Under the pieces are notes generated by a model, which saw only the letters and a list, made by a program, of their open reading frames with translations, did no database searches and had not been told where the DNA came from. 64,000 nt of DNA from Jeotgalibacillus sp. R-1-5s-1 (lineage in GTDB: Bacteria; Bacillota; Bacilli; Bacillales; Jeotgalibacillaceae), in the NCBI RefSeq assembly GCF_004405105.1, contig NZ_SORW01000021.1, forward strand, positions 1 to 64,000, written 5' to 3'. Shown here one piece after another: positions 55,105 through 64,000 of this stretch (position 1 is its first letter; each line of letters opens with the position of its first letter). A program made the position numbers and the translations under genes.

Positions 55105-55611
55105 ATGAAGAAATTCAGTTTATTAATCCTATTACTCGCCCTTTCAGCTGTATTGGCAGCTTGTAATACAACCATAGAGGAACAAAGAGACAAGACGCTT
55201 GAAGAAGTAGAGGCTGTATTTAATGCAGACCCTGAACGTGCAAATGAAGAAGGACAGGATCTCGAGTTCCACATTCCTTATTTCTCAGAAGTTGCAGAAG
55301 AAGCTGATCACAACATTGTCATTGAAAAAAGCAATGAAACCTACGTTCTATTTCATCACCTGAACGAAGAAGCAGGTCAGGATGCGATCTATACAATGAC
55401 AGAAGCTTCATCTGAAGAGTGGCTCGTGAACGAAACTTTCGAAGCCAACGACCAATTTGGCTACGTATTGCTCAGACAGATTGACGAAGAAGAATACGAG
55501 CTTGTGACAGGCGTCAACCACGTAAAAGTCACCACCGTAACAGACCTTCAAAACATCGCTGACAATGCCGAATGGATGATGGAAACAGCCCGTTCTGCCC
55601 AGTGGAAATAA
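55105..55611 (+). CDS. Acidic lipoprotein of unknown function
   Basis: 168 aa, lipoprotein signal with lipobox VLAAC (Cys at about 20), AGGAGG before ATG. The mature part is acidic and mixed alpha/beta (NETYVLFHHLNEEAGQDAIY). No family recognised. Single gene with a terminator. Confidence 0.8.
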   Translation: MKKFSLLILLLALSAVLAACNTTIEEQRDKTLEEVEAVFNADPERANEEGQDLEFHIPYFSEVAEEADHNIVIEKSNETYVLFHHLNEEAGQDAIYTMTEASSEEWLVNETFEANDQFGYVLLRQIDEEEYELVTGVNHVKVTTVTDLQNIADNAEWMMETARSAQWK

Positions 55612-55621
55612 CCATTCAAAG

Positions 55622-55657
55622 GAAAATGCCCAAAACCATCGGGCATTTTCTTTTTTT
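55622..55657 (+). terminator. Terminator after the lipoprotein
   Basis: AAAATGCCC/GGGCATTTT stem with T7. Confidence 0.88.
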
Positions 55658-55781
55658 ATTATCTGAAAACCTACATAACCATAAGAGAGTAATCATGGTT
55701 CGGTGATTATTATTGTGATAGTTGTCACACCGATGCCGCCCGATCCAATCTGTATTTTAAAAATTGTTATAAATATACAAA

Positions 55782-55896
55782 GGGCCGTCCTCATCCGAAG
55801 ACTCCTGTGGCAGAGAAGCGACAGGTGAGACAGCGTAGCGCGCAGCGCTAGCTGGCTCACCGCGCGGCCGCGGAAAGCGAAGGATGAGGACGGCCC
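55782..55896. repeat. Intergenic hairpin repeat, full copy (variant core)
   Basis: Arms GGGCCGTCCTCATCC and GGATGAGGACGGCCC are exact complements. The core loop is a longer inner hairpin: GTGAGACAGCGTAGCGCG / CGCAGCGCTAGCTGGCTCAC. It shares GCTCACCGCGCGGCC with the 59163 copy, so two core subtypes exist. Confidence 0.92.
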
Positions 55897-55983
55897 GACT
55901 GCATATGAAAAATCATAAAGCCACCGCTTTACAAAACAAACAACTGTCTTTACACTAGTAAAAGTGTAAAGGAGTGGGCATTC

Positions 55984-56994
55984 GTGAAATGGCTTAGAAA
56001 AAAAGGAGTTTCATTATCCCCTAAGATATACTTAATCGACGGCCTCAGCTATATGGCACTTGGCCTTTTCAGTTCCCTCATCATCGGACTTATTATCCAG
56101 ACAATAGGAAATCAATTCTCTATTCCCTTTCTTACAGAAATGGGTACGCTTGCAATTACACTAGCCGGCCCTGCCATTGGTGCAGCAGTTGCATACGGCC
56201 TAAAAGCGCCGCCGCTAGTGCTCTTTGCTGCTGTCGTTACAGGAGCAGCAGGCTATTCACTTGGTGGTCCTGCCGGATCCTATGTGGCGGCACTTGTATC
56301 TGTTGAAATCGGTAAAATGGTCAGTCAGACAACAAAGCTTGATATCGTCGTGACCCCATTTACAACCATTGCAACAGGGTATATCATTTCGGCTTTTGTT
56401 GGACCGGAGATTAATGAATTTATGCAGTCGATCGGCAGCTGGATCAGCTGGGCAACGGAACAGCGTCCGATTGTGATGGGCATGCTTGTGGCTGGCATCA
56501 TGGGACTTGCTCTTACAGCGCCAATTTCCAGTGCTGCGATCGCTCTGATGCTTGGACTCGATGGACTTGCTGCAGGTGCTGCAACGGTTGGATGCAGCGC
56601 GCAGATGATCGGTTTTGCAGTGGCGAGTTATAAAGAGAATAAATGGGGCGGCCTGGTTGCCCAGGGGCTTGGGACATCTATGCTTCAGGTGCCGAATATT
56701 ATCCGAAACCCGCTCATTTGGATTCCGCCAACCGTTGCAGGTGTCGCACTAGCACCCATTGGGACTGTCATTTTCAAAATGCAGAATTCACCTGAAGGAG
56801 CAGGAATGGGGACGAGTGGGCTTGTTGGACAGATCATGACATTTAATACAATGGGCTTTTCATTCACTGTTCTTGGTCAGGTTCTCCTGTTGCATTTTAT
56901 TGGACCTGCCGTCATAACCCTGTTACTATCTCATTACATGAGAAAAGTCCGTCTGATTAAAGATGGTCAGATGAGGATTCATACAGGAGGATGA
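55984..56994 (+). CDS. Orphan EIIC-like (PTS_EIIC_2) membrane protein
   Basis: 336 aa with about nine hydrophobic segments, glycine/alanine-rich (TGAAGYSLGGPAGSYVAALV). GTG start, AAAGGAG 10 nt upstream. It resembles the 'PTS transporter subunit IIC' family found in Gram-positives without EIIA/EIIB partners, and none is nearby. Transport role and substrate unknown. Its stop overlaps the ribosome site of ytpP. Confidence 0.8.
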   Translation: MKWLRKKGVSLSPKIYLIDGLSYMALGLFSSLIIGLIIQTIGNQFSIPFLTEMGTLAITLAGPAIGAAVAYGLKAPPLVLFAAVVTGAAGYSLGGPAGSYVAALVSVEIGKMVSQTTKLDIVVTPFTTIATGYIISAFVGPEINEFMQSIGSWISWATEQRPIVMGMLVAGIMGLALTAPISSAAIALMLGLDGLAAGAATVGCSAQMIGFAVASYKENKWGGLVAQGLGTSMLQVPNIIRNPLIWIPPTVAGVALAPIGTVIFKMQNSPEGAGMGTSGLVGQIMTFNTMGFSFTVLGQVLLLHFIGPAVITLLLSHYMRKVRLIKDGQMRIHTGG

Positions 56995-56999
56995 AAAGA

Positions 57000-57317
57000 A
57001 TGAAGAAGCTTGAATCAATGGAACAATTTAATGAGTTGAAAAATAACGGTAAGCACATTTTTATGTTCTCAGCTGACTGGTGCCCGGATTGCCGTGTGAT
57101 TGAACCGATTCTTCCTGAAGTGGAAGAGAAATTTTCATCATTTACATTTGTTTACGTGGATCGTGATGACTTTATTGATCTGTGTGCAGACCTTAGTGTT
57201 TTTGGCATTCCGAGCTTTGTGGCCTTTGAAAACGGTGAAGAAACAGGCCGTTTTGTGAGTAAAGACCGTAAGACACAAGAAGAAATCGAGCATTTTGTAG
57301 AGAGTCTTCCTGCATAA
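57000..57317 (+). CDS. ytpP: Thioredoxin-like protein YtpP (CPDC active site)
   Basis: 105 aa thioredoxin fold. Active site ADWCPDCRVIEP has CPDC, not CGPC, and the cis-Pro is in FGIPSFVAF. CPDC is seen in some thioredoxin-like families and would shift redox potential. ATG with AGGAGG 9 nt upstream; the longer frame starts inside EIIC-like. Confidence 0.88.
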   Translation: MKKLESMEQFNELKNNGKHIFMFSADWCPDCRVIEPILPEVEEKFSSFTFVYVDRDDFIDLCADLSVFGIPSFVAFENGEETGRFVSKDRKTQEEIEHFVESLPA

Positions 57318-57434
57318 ACAGATCATCACCATAAAAAAGTAATGCCTGGCGCAAAATGAATTCCTTTAGCGTCAGGCTTTTTTCATGTACAATAGAATGC
57401 GGAGAAAAACCTGTTCAACTATTGGAGGGTTATC

Positions 57435-58244
57435 ATGGCAGAAAAAATGGACTCATTGAAAATGAGAAAAAAATTAAAGGAACGACTTGAGCATCCTGAC
57501 CGTGTCATCTCGTATGACCGGGAAAAGGACCAGCTCAGAGTTGAAGATAAAGAAACAAAAAAAGGAATCGAAATTTCGATTCCGAGCGTAATCGGAAAAT
57601 GGAATCAGAAAAAGGACCAGGCCGTTGAAGAAACCGCTTATTATGTTGAAGAAGCGCTTGCAGTGATGGGAAGAAAAGCAGCTGTTCAAAATCCTGAAAA
57701 GCATGTTCTGCCCGTGATCCGCTCGACTTCTTTCCCAACAGAATCAAAAGAAGGCGTTTCATTTGTATACGATGAGCATACGGCTGAAACGAGAATCTTT
57801 TATGCGATGGATCTTGGGAAGACGTACCGGCTTATTGATGAACCATTCCTGAAAGATCAGGGCTGGACACATGCTCAAATGAAGGAAATGGCACTATTCA
57901 ATGTTCGCTCTCTTCCAGCTGAAATGAAACGGGATGAAGTGGCTGAAAATGTATTCTATTTCCTGAATTCAAATGACGGATACGATGCCAGCAGAATTTT
58001 AAATGACTCGTTTTTAAAAGAAATGGCTGATAAAATAGAAGGCGAAATGACGGTTGCTGTCCCTCATCAGGACGTGCTGATCATTGGTGACATCCGCAAT
58101 GAAACAGGTTATGATGTACTGGCTCAAATGGCCATGTCCTTCTTTGCAGCAGGGCATGTACCGATCACAGCCTTATCCTTCATTTACGAAGAGGGAGAAC
58201 TGGAGCCGGTCTTTATCTTAGGAAAAAATAAACGCAGGGAATAA
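57435..58244 (+). CDS. ytpQ: DUF1444 family protein YtpQ
   Basis: 269 aa soluble protein. Begins [29 protein letters not shown] and DLGKTYRLI are family-like. C-terminal [18 protein letters not shown]. Function unknown. 12 nt before ytpR, clearly one operon. Confidence 0.87.
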   Translation: MAEKMDSLKMRKKLKERLEHPDRVISYDREKDQLRVEDKETKKGIEISIPSVIGKWNQKKDQAVEETAYYVEEALAVMGRKAAVQNPEKHVLPVIRSTSFPTESKEGVSFVYDEHTAETRIFYAMDLGKTYRLIDEPFLKDQGWTHAQMKEMALFNVRSLPAEMKRDEVAENVFYFLNSNDGYDASRILNDSFLKEMADKIEGEMTVAVPHQDVLIIGDIRNETGYDVLAQMAMSFFAAGHVPITALSFIYEEGELEPVFILGKNKRRE

Positions 58245-58256
58245 GGAGACAATCTG

Positions 58257-58868
58257 ATGAACGTATTTTATAACAAACATGGTATTGGTGATGTAGTACT
58301 CATTAAACTGAATGACACGCCACGTCATTCCAAAGCTTTTGAAAGAAAAGGAAATGTTGTTCAAATTAAAAACAATGAAACCAACGAAGTGACAGGCTAT
58401 AACATTTTTGAAGCATCTTCAACTTTCTCATACGATGCAGAAGGCGTAGTTAAAATGGACGCTGGAAAGCTGAAGCAAATCAATGAAGTGATCCAGCAGG
58501 CAGGATTTGACCATCAGATTGAGGCTGACTTCACGCCGAAATTTGTTGTTGGCTACGTTGAAGAAATGGAAAAACATCCGAACGCTGACAAACTTAACGT
58601 TTGTCAGGTGAATGTAGGAGAAGAAAAGCTCCAGATCGTTTGCGGCGCACCAAACGTCGAAGCAGGTCAAAAAGTGGTTGTGGCCAAGCCGGGCGCTGTA
58701 ATGCCAAGTGGCATGATCATTAAAGATGCAGAACTCCGCGGCGTTCCATCAAGCGGCATGATCTGTTCAGCCAAAGAACTTGCACTGCCTGACGCACCGG
58801 ACAAAAAAGGAATCCTCGTCCTAGAAGACTCCTACCAAGCCGGCCAGGCATTCCCGCTGTCTAACTAA
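58257..58868 (+). CDS. ytpR: tRNA-binding OB-fold protein YtpR
   Basis: 203 aa. C-terminal tRNA-binding domain like the N-terminus of Phe[36 protein letters not shown] and [15 protein letters not shown]-terminal DUF4479. It probably binds tRNA; partner unknown. Last gene of ytpP-Q-R. Confidence 0.9.
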   Translation: MNVFYNKHGIGDVVLIKLNDTPRHSKAFERKGNVVQIKNNETNEVTGYNIFEASSTFSYDAEGVVKMDAGKLKQINEVIQQAGFDHQIEADFTPKFVVGYVEEMEKHPNADKLNVCQVNVGEEKLQIVCGAPNVEAGQKVVVAKPGAVMPSGMIIKDAELRGVPSSGMICSAKELALPDAPDKKGILVLEDSYQAGQAFPLSN

Positions 58869-58890
58869 AGTTTTATAAATCTTACTGCTG

Positions 58891-58930
58891 ATAAAGCCGG
58901 CTGGTGTATATATACACAGGCCGGCTTTTC
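58891..58930 (+). terminator. ytpR terminator
   Basis: AAAGCCGG/CCGGCTTT with an inner self-complementary GTGTATATATACAC. Confidence 0.82.
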
Positions 58931-59162
58931 TATGACTTTAATTTGTAATCTATTAACATCTTGCTCAGTCCTATCAATAGAACCAGTCTTGCAGTCGTCA
59001 ATACCTTATTCGCTAACAAGATTTCAGCTTCAAATTAATCACCTATCGACAGAGATGTATATGCTATCAACGGGAACATTCGTCTTAATAACAGATTAAT
59101 TGTAGCTTGTAAAAATCACGCTTCTAATTTAGGATTAACAATGATTGATACTACTGACTAAA
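58931..59162. other. AT-rich intergenic region, no feature seen
   Basis: No open frame with a ribosome site, and no repeat before the element at 59163. Confidence 0.5.
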
Positions 59163-59404
59163 GGGCCGGGTCGCATCCGAAGACTCCTACGGCAGAGAAG
59201 CGACAGGTGAGCCAGCGTATTGCGCAGCAATAGCTGGCTCACCGCGCGGCCTTAGAAAAGCGGAGGCGGCTCGTCCAGCCCCGACAAGCATAAGGCGAAG
59301 ATGAAAAGAGGGCTGACCTTCGCCCTCGTTCAGCTTTGACTTATGACCTCGAGGGGCTAGCCGCCGCAGCTAGACAAAAGAAAGCGAAGGATGCGACCCG
59401 GCCC
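59163..59404. repeat. Intergenic hairpin repeat with ~117-bp insert
   Basis: Arms GGGCCGGGTCGCATCC and GGATGCGACCCGGCCC are exact complements. Core subtype as at 55782 (GGTGAGCCAGCG, TAGCTGGCTCACCGCGCGGCC). Insert at about 59262-59378. T6 follows the right arm. Between ytpR and sftA. Confidence 0.93.
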
Positions 59405-59658
59405 GTTTTTTAAAAAGCATATCATCACCCCACCGCTCAGCCCAAAACCAGAGCGGTTTTTTATTTTTCCAGATGACAATAGACACCCGGATACGAAACA
59501 AGTCACACTCACCCGTCATCCGATTTAACTAAATCATCAATTTCGACACGATTGTAGAGTAAAACCTGCTAAAATAGGTGAAGTGAGAGGATAGCACATC
59601 ACATATACAAAATAAAAAACCCTACTAAAAAGTAAGTAAGAAAAGAGTGGTTGTAAAA

Positions 59659-62223
59659 ATGAATTGGATTAAAAAAATATTATCAATCATTCAAAGCGAT
59701 GAGGATGAATCTGTACAGGAACAAAAGCCTGTTCACCCGCAACAGCGCCTACAGCAAAAAGAATTAACGACAAGAATGACCTATCAGTATCCAAAAGGGG
59801 AGTTCCGGTTCCCGTTAATACCTGACGAATCTTCTGTGAAAAGAACGCAGCCTGAACGTAAGTCTCAACAGCATCAAAAGCAGGAGGCGGTCAAACCGGA
59901 ACATGAGCGGCCAAGAAAAGTTGAAAAAAGTCCGAATGCAGGACCTTTTCAGCCTACAGACGTGCCTTCACCTATTTATGGATTCAGGGAGCGTCCGAAG
60001 AAAAAGCCGGTGACTATACATAGCGAGGAAATCGAATATGAGATTTCTTCTTTCAGCCGTCACAAGGATCGCCCGGTTTCAGAGGACAAGCAGCATAATG
60101 TGATTCACCTGAATGAGCAGAAAAAGGAACGGTCTTTGCATACACTGGTGAAACAGGAGTCTGATGTCAAAGACAATGATGAAAATCAAGCCGTAACCTC
60201 AATGGAAGTTGAAGAGGTTGCTTCAACACAAGAAACCGCTGCTGAAACAAACCGTCCGGATATCGTGCTGCAGCACACTCAGACAGGAGCCGTAATGGTT
60301 GAACGCAAATCTAAAGCAGCAGAATCAACGGATACAACAGAAATAAGCGAAATTGCAGATACAACAGAAGAAGCTGAAACAACCGAAACAGCAAAAACTG
60401 CTGAGGTCCCTGACGTTTCAGTGGAAACAACCGAAAACAATCCAGTTGCCGTTCAAGAAACGGAATCAGAGAATAAGTTGGAAACCGTTAATAATGAGAC
60501 GCAAAATGATCTAAGTCATTCAGATCGTGAAGCGAAAAATGAACCACAACCTGTTACAAGCACTGAATCAGCAACTGCCCAAAACGATGCCAAAGCTGAA
60601 AGGCCAAGAAGAAGATCGGTGCCATTTAATGTGATGATGCTGAATCAGGATCGGAGAAAGCAGGCTCAAAAGCCGGCAGAGCCTGTCAGTCAGCCAGTAG
60701 CTGAGAAAAGGACACCTGAACCTCAGGAAGAAGCGCAACCTGTTTCAAAACCAGTCAGCCAGCAGAGTGATGAACAGGATCAGGATCTTCCGTATTACGC
60801 TTTTCCATCGCAGGATCTTTTGCTTCCACCTGTATTCAAAGAGCGTGATGAAGAATGGCTGAATGCTCAGGCAGAGCTTTTGGATGAAACTTTGTTCCAT
60901 TTCAATGTGAATGCCAAAGTGAAAAATGTGACGCAGGGACCATCCGTTACCAGGTTTGAATTGTTTCCTGAAAAAGGCGTCAAAGTCAGTAAAATTACGA
61001 GCTTAACCGATGATATTAAGCTTGGGCTCGCAGCAAGAGATATCCGGATGGAAGCACCGATACCGGGTAAAATGGCTGTTGGCATTGAAATACCTAATCC
61101 GACGAGCCGTCCGGTTGCCTTAAGGGAGATTTTAGCCGATCCAGCCTTTACACAATCGGACGCGACCCTGCCGGTAGCACTTGGCCTTGATATTGAAGGT
61201 CAGCCGGTCGTTACGGATATCGGGAAAATGCCGCATGGTCTGATAGCCGGAGCTACCGGTTCAGGTAAAAGTGTATGTATTAATTCCATTCTGGTAAGTC
61301 TTCTGTATCATTCTTCACCAGATGATTTGAAAATGTTATTAATTGACCCTAAAATGGTAGAGTTGGCACCATATAATCATATTCCGCATCTGGTCAGCCC
61401 GGTTATTACGGATGTAAAAGCAGCAACGGCTGCACTAAAATGGGCTGTTGAAGAAATGGAAAGACGTTATCAGCTGTTTGCCCATTCTGGTGTCCGTGAT
61501 ATTAAGCGATACAATCAAAAAGTCAAAGAAGCCGGACATTATTCACAAAAACTGCCTTATCTCGTTATCGTCATCGATGAGCTGGCTGATTTGATGATGA
61601 TGTCACCGGCAGACGTGGAAGAAGCCATTTGCCGAATTGCTCAAAAAGCAAGAGCGTGTGGTATTCATCTGCTGATCGCAACACAGAGACCTTCTGTTGA
61701 TGTCATCACCGGACTGATCAAGGCAAACGTACCAACCCGAATTGCGTTTTCCGTCAGTTCTCAGGTTGATTCACGTACGATCATTGATTCATCCGGAGCT
61801 GAGCGGCTGCTCGGACGGGGAGATATGCTGTTTCTTGAAAATGGTGCATCAAAGCCTGTACGACTTCAGGGCACATTCGTTTCAGACGATGAAATTGATC
61901 AGGTAGTGGCACACGTGCGTAATGAGCGCAAAGTATCCTATTTATTTGAGCAGGAAGAGCTTCTGGCGAAAGTCGATATTCAGGATGAAGAAGATGAATT
62001 ACTGCTAGAAGCCTGTGAATTTGTGATGAGTCATGGGGGAGCGTCCACGTCGCTTCTACAGCGCCATTTCAGAATCGGCTACAACCGTGCAGCCAGATTA
62101 ATTGATCAGATGGAGAAGCACGGATGGATCTCAGAAGCAAAAGGAAGCCGTCCACGTGATGTCATGATGACAGGTGAAGATCTAGAGCAGCTTCAGGAAA
62201 CGGGTACAGGAAAGCAGCTATAA
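59659..62223 (+). CDS. sftA: Soluble FtsK-type DNA translocase SftA
   Basis: 854 aa. The first ~370 residues are hydrophilic and low-complexity, with a run of Thr/Glu-rich repeats (TTEISEIADTTEEAETTET), and no membrane helix. Motor: Walker A GATGSGKSVCINS (about 530), Walker B LVIVIDELADLMMM (about 635). C-terminal gamma winged-helix domain SLLQRHFRIGYNRAARLID for KOPS/SRS-type DNA recognition. It moves chromosome ends from the septum. Weak ribosome site AGAGTGG. B. subtilis SftA is longer. Confidence 0.95.
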   Translation: MNWIKKILSIIQSDEDESVQEQKPVHPQQRLQQKELTTRMTYQYPKGEFRFPLIPDESSVKRTQPERKSQQHQKQEAVKPEHERPRKVEKSPNAGPFQPTDVPSPIYGFRERPKKKPVTIHSEEIEYEISSFSRHKDRPVSEDKQHNVIHLNEQKKERSLHTLVKQESDVKDNDENQAVTSMEVEEVASTQETAAETNRPDIVLQHTQTGAVMVERKSKAAESTDTTEISEIADTTEEAETTETAKTAEVPDVSVETTENNPVAVQETESENKLETVNNETQNDLSHSDREAKNEPQPVTSTESATAQNDAKAERPRRRSVPFNVMMLNQDRRKQAQKPAEPVSQPVAEKRTPEPQEEAQPVSKPVSQQSDEQDQDLPYYAFPSQDLLLPPVFKERDEEWLNAQAELLDETLFHFNVNAKVKNVTQGPSVTRFELFPEKGVKVSKITSLTDDIKLGLAARDIRMEAPIPGKMAVGIEIPNPTSRPVALREILADPAFTQSDATLPVALGLDIEGQPVVTDIGKMPHGLIAGATGSGKSVCINSILVSLLYHSSPDDLKMLLIDPKMVELAPYNHIPHLVSPVITDVKAATAALKWAVEEMERRYQLFAHSGVRDIKRYNQKVKEAGHYSQKLPYLVIVIDELADLMMMSPADVEEAICRIAQKARACGIHLLIATQRPSVDVITGLIKANVPTRIAFSVSSQVDSRTIIDSSGAERLLGRGDMLFLENGASKPVRLQGTFVSDDEIDQVVAHVRNERKVSYLFEQEELLAKVDIQDEEDELLLEACEFVMSHGGASTSLLQRHFRIGYNRAARLIDQMEKHGWISEAKGSRPRDVMMTGEDLEQLQETGTGKQL

Positions 62224-62231
62224 ACGCATTA

Positions 62232-62260
62232 TTTGTTGAAATCATGAAACATGCTATAAT
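62232..62260 (+). promoter_or_regulatory. Extended -10 sigma-A promoter for murC
   Basis: TTTGTT, 17-nt spacer, TATAAT preceded by TGC (extended -10). Confidence 0.72.
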
Positions 62261-62341
62261 AAAAAAATATGTGCGATTTTGAATGATAATTTAACACTGT
62301 CATCTGCGTATATAAATCAGATGACTGCTGGAGGTTCAATA

Positions 62342-63646
62342 ATGACAAGTTTTCACTTTGTAGGAATCAAAGGTTCAGGCATGAGTCCCCTTGCACAGAT
62401 CCTTCACGATATGGGACACGATGTACAGGGCTCAGATATAGAGAAGCGTTTTTTTACTCAGGTACCACTCGAAGAACGTGGTATTACGATCCTGCCTTTT
62501 GACCGAAATAATATTAAACCTGGAATGACAGTTATAGCTGGAAATGCGTTCCCGGATGAACATGAGGAAATTGATGAAGCACTGAAACAGGGCGTTGATC
62601 TGATCCGTTATCATAAATTCCTTGGTGATTTTATGCATAACTACATCTCTGTCGGCGTTTCAGGTGCGCACGGTAAAACATCTACGACCGGCCTGCTTGC
62701 CCATGTCATGCAGGGAGGGGCAGATACTTCTTATCTGATTGGTGATGGTACCGGTAAAGGATATGAAGAGAGTAAATACTTTGTATTTGAAGCATGTGAG
62801 TACAGAAGGCATTTTCTCTCCTATTCACCTGACTATATGATCATGACAAACATTGATTTTGACCATCCGGATTATTTTGCTGATATTGACGATGTTTTCT
62901 CTGCTTTTCAGGATATGGCGAAGCAGGTTAACAAAGGCATTATCGCCTGTGGTGATGATGAGTATCTTCAGAAGATGGTTGCCAATGTGCCGGTTCTTTT
63001 CTACGGTTTTAATGAAGAAAATGATTTTCAGGCCAGAAATGTTACCACTTCAACTGAAGGGACGTCATTTGATGTGTTTGTCAGAAATGAATATTTTGCT
63101 ACGTTCCAGATCCCGACATACGGAGATCATACGATCTTGAATGCACTTTCCGTGATTGCCCTGTGCCATTATGAAGGCATCCCGACAGAATCTGTGCAGG
63201 AGCAGTTAAAGACATTTAAGGGGGTAAAGCGCCGTTTTACTGAAAAGAAAATCGGTGGCAGAATCCTGATTGATGACTATGCACATCACCCGACTGAAAT
63301 CAAAGCGACACTTGATTCGGCTTCGAAAAAATACCCGGACCGTGAAGTAGTGGCGATTTTTCAGCCTCATACATTTACGCGGACGCAGACGTTCCTGGAG
63401 GACTTTGCCTCATGTCTTAGAGGGGCAGATCATGTGTATTTATGCGAGATCTTTGGCTCTGCCCGTGAGAACCACGGCAAGCTGTCAATCAATGACCTGA
63501 AGGAAAGAGTTGACGGAGCTGAGATTCTTACAGCGGAGGACCCTTCTCCACTTGCTAAGCATGAAGATGCTGTACTGATCTTTATGGGAGCCGGGGACGT
63601 CCAGAAGTTTCAGGAATCATTTGAAGCCTACCTGAATGAAAATTAA
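62342..63646 (+). CDS. murC: UDP-N-acetylmuramate--L-alanine ligase
   Basis: 434 aa. N-terminal [17 protein letters not shown]-binding [14 protein letters not shown] (about 106-119), central [15 protein letters not shown] and [14 protein letters not shown]. First amino-acid addition in peptidoglycan synthesis. ATG with GGAGG 7 nt upstream; the longer frame lacks a site. Followed by a terminator. Confidence 0.97.
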   Translation: MTSFHFVGIKGSGMSPLAQILHDMGHDVQGSDIEKRFFTQVPLEERGITILPFDRNNIKPGMTVIAGNAFPDEHEEIDEALKQGVDLIRYHKFLGDFMHNYISVGVSGAHGKTSTTGLLAHVMQGGADTSYLIGDGTGKGYEESKYFVFEACEYRRHFLSYSPDYMIMTNIDFDHPDYFADIDDVFSAFQDMAKQVNKGIIACGDDEYLQKMVANVPVLFYGFNEENDFQARNVTTSTEGTSFDVFVRNEYFATFQIPTYGDHTILNALSVIALCHYEGIPTESVQEQLKTFKGVKRRFTEKKIGGRILIDDYAHHPTEIKATLDSASKKYPDREVVAIFQPHTFTRTQTFLEDFASCLRGADHVYLCEIFGSARENHGKLSINDLKERVDGAEILTAEDPSPLAKHEDAVLIFMGAGDVQKFQESFEAYLNEN

Positions 63647-63656
63647 TTAATTCAAA

Positions 63657-63692
63657 GAAAAGACAGCTCTGCTTTTATGAGCTGTCTTTTTT
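63657..63692 (+). terminator. murC terminator
   Basis: AAGACAGCTC/GAGCTGTCTT stem with T6. Confidence 0.92.
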
Positions 63693-63723
63693 ATGCGGTA
63701 TAAAAGAAGACCTGCACGATAAA

Positions 63724-63770
63724 AGCCAGGTCATCCGTTTGGAGTCTGTGAAATGACCTGGAACTTTTTG
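63724..63770 (+). terminator. Second hairpin after murC
   Basis: CCAGGTCAT/ATGACCTGG perfect 9-bp stem, 18-nt loop, then T5. Confidence 0.6.
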
Positions 63771-63868
63771 TGATGATAAGGCAGGTTATCATGCTTGATT
63801 AATTTTTCACAAATACGATAAGATGCTTGAAGGAATTTGTAAAGGCTTTAGAGAATAGAAAGAAAGAG

Positions 63869-63894
63869 CGTTTATCAAATTCCCGGCAAGGGTA
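63869..63894 (+). promoter_or_regulatory. Sigma-B promoter for ytxG
   Basis: GTTTAT, 14-nt spacer, GGGTAA. ytxGHJ is a general stress operon in B. subtilis, which supports the match. Confidence 0.75.
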
Positions 63895-63928
63895 AAACAA
63901 TCATTATAAATAGAAGGGAGCTGAATTC

Positions 63929-64000
63929 ATGGAAATCTTACTTTATATTAGTGCGCTGCTTGCAGCAGGGGGATTTTTGATTTTGTGCATCAGTCTGGCT
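63929..64000 (+). CDS. ytxG: DUF948 general stress protein YtxG (partial, cut by window end)
   Basis: First 24 codons only: MEILLYISALLAAGGFLILC, a membrane helix typical of DUF948 proteins. AGAAGGGAG lies 7 nt upstream. Position after murC matches B. subtilis ytxG. Continues beyond the window. Confidence 0.8.
   Translation, partial: MEILLYISALLAAGGFLILCISLA

Overview
The window is a piece of a low-to-moderate GC Firmicute chromosome of the Bacillaceae/Caryophanaceae kind. Gene order follows the B. subtilis yt- region closely: yteA-menA, menFDHBEC, yidD, dps, ytkD, ytmA, ytmB, pckA, metK, ytoA, ytpA-ytpB, mnmM-mnmL (ytqBA), yttB, leuS, ytwF, ytfP, ytgP, ytzG, ytzE, pepV, cysK-like ytkP, ytlP-ytlQ-ytlR, ytmP, trmB, ytnP, ytoP, ytoQ, ytpP-ytpQ-ytpR, sftA, murC, ytxG. 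Consensus sigma-A promoters, AGGAGG ribosome binding sites, a SAM-I riboswitch and a T-box leader fit this. A genus such as Jeotgalibacillus is possible, but that is a guess.

Layout. 1-1500: sixteen tRNA genes in the order of a Bacillus rRNA-linked tRNA operon, ended by a terminator. 1.7-11.1 kb: yteA and menA (minus), then the menaquinone operon menF-D-H-B-E-C (plus). 11.1-16.8 kb: a zinc-binding lipoprotein with a Zur-like operator and an expanded His/Glu repeat, yidD with a tiny membrane ORF, dps, a second lipoprotein, then ytkD-ytmA-ytmB. 17.2-20.6 kb: pckA with a CcpN-like operator, divergent from riboswitch-controlled metK. 21-28.4 kb: topB and a K+/H+-antiporter-like gene where B. subtilis has asnB, then ytoA, ytpA, ytpB and a flavin monooxygenase. 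28.8-38.3 kb: an accessory stretch with a CTG-start micro-membrane protein, 21-bp repeat arrays, tRNA-modification genes mnmM/mnmL, yttB, T-box leuS, a rhodanese, a NERD-nuclease-like islet and ytfP. 38.5-50.8 kb: lipid II flippase, pseudouridine synthase, pepV and D-alanine aminotransferase (envelope and peptide metabolism), a renalase-like oxidase, cysteine synthase, ytlP-Q-R, ytmP, trmB. 50.9-64 kb: ytnP, ytoP, small unknowns, an orphan EIIC-like membrane protein, ytpP-Q-R, the FtsK-type translocase sftA, murC and the start of ytxG behind a sigma-B-like promoter.

Two repeat systems stand out from this mostly housekeeping background. The first is a family of ~110-bp intergenic hairpin elements with a conserved core and outer arms whose sequence differs from copy to copy but stays self-complementary within each copy. 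Three copies carry the same ~117-bp structured insert, and one copy sits nested inside another. The second is a family of degenerate tandem arrays with an exact 21-bp period (two helical turns) and a TTGTYWAATAAY core. It occurs at four loci, two of which bracket the NERD gene.

Starts were moved inward from the longest reading frame where a Shine-Dalgarno sequence clearly pointed to a later codon. Assignments rest on reading translations and motifs by eye; no database search was run.
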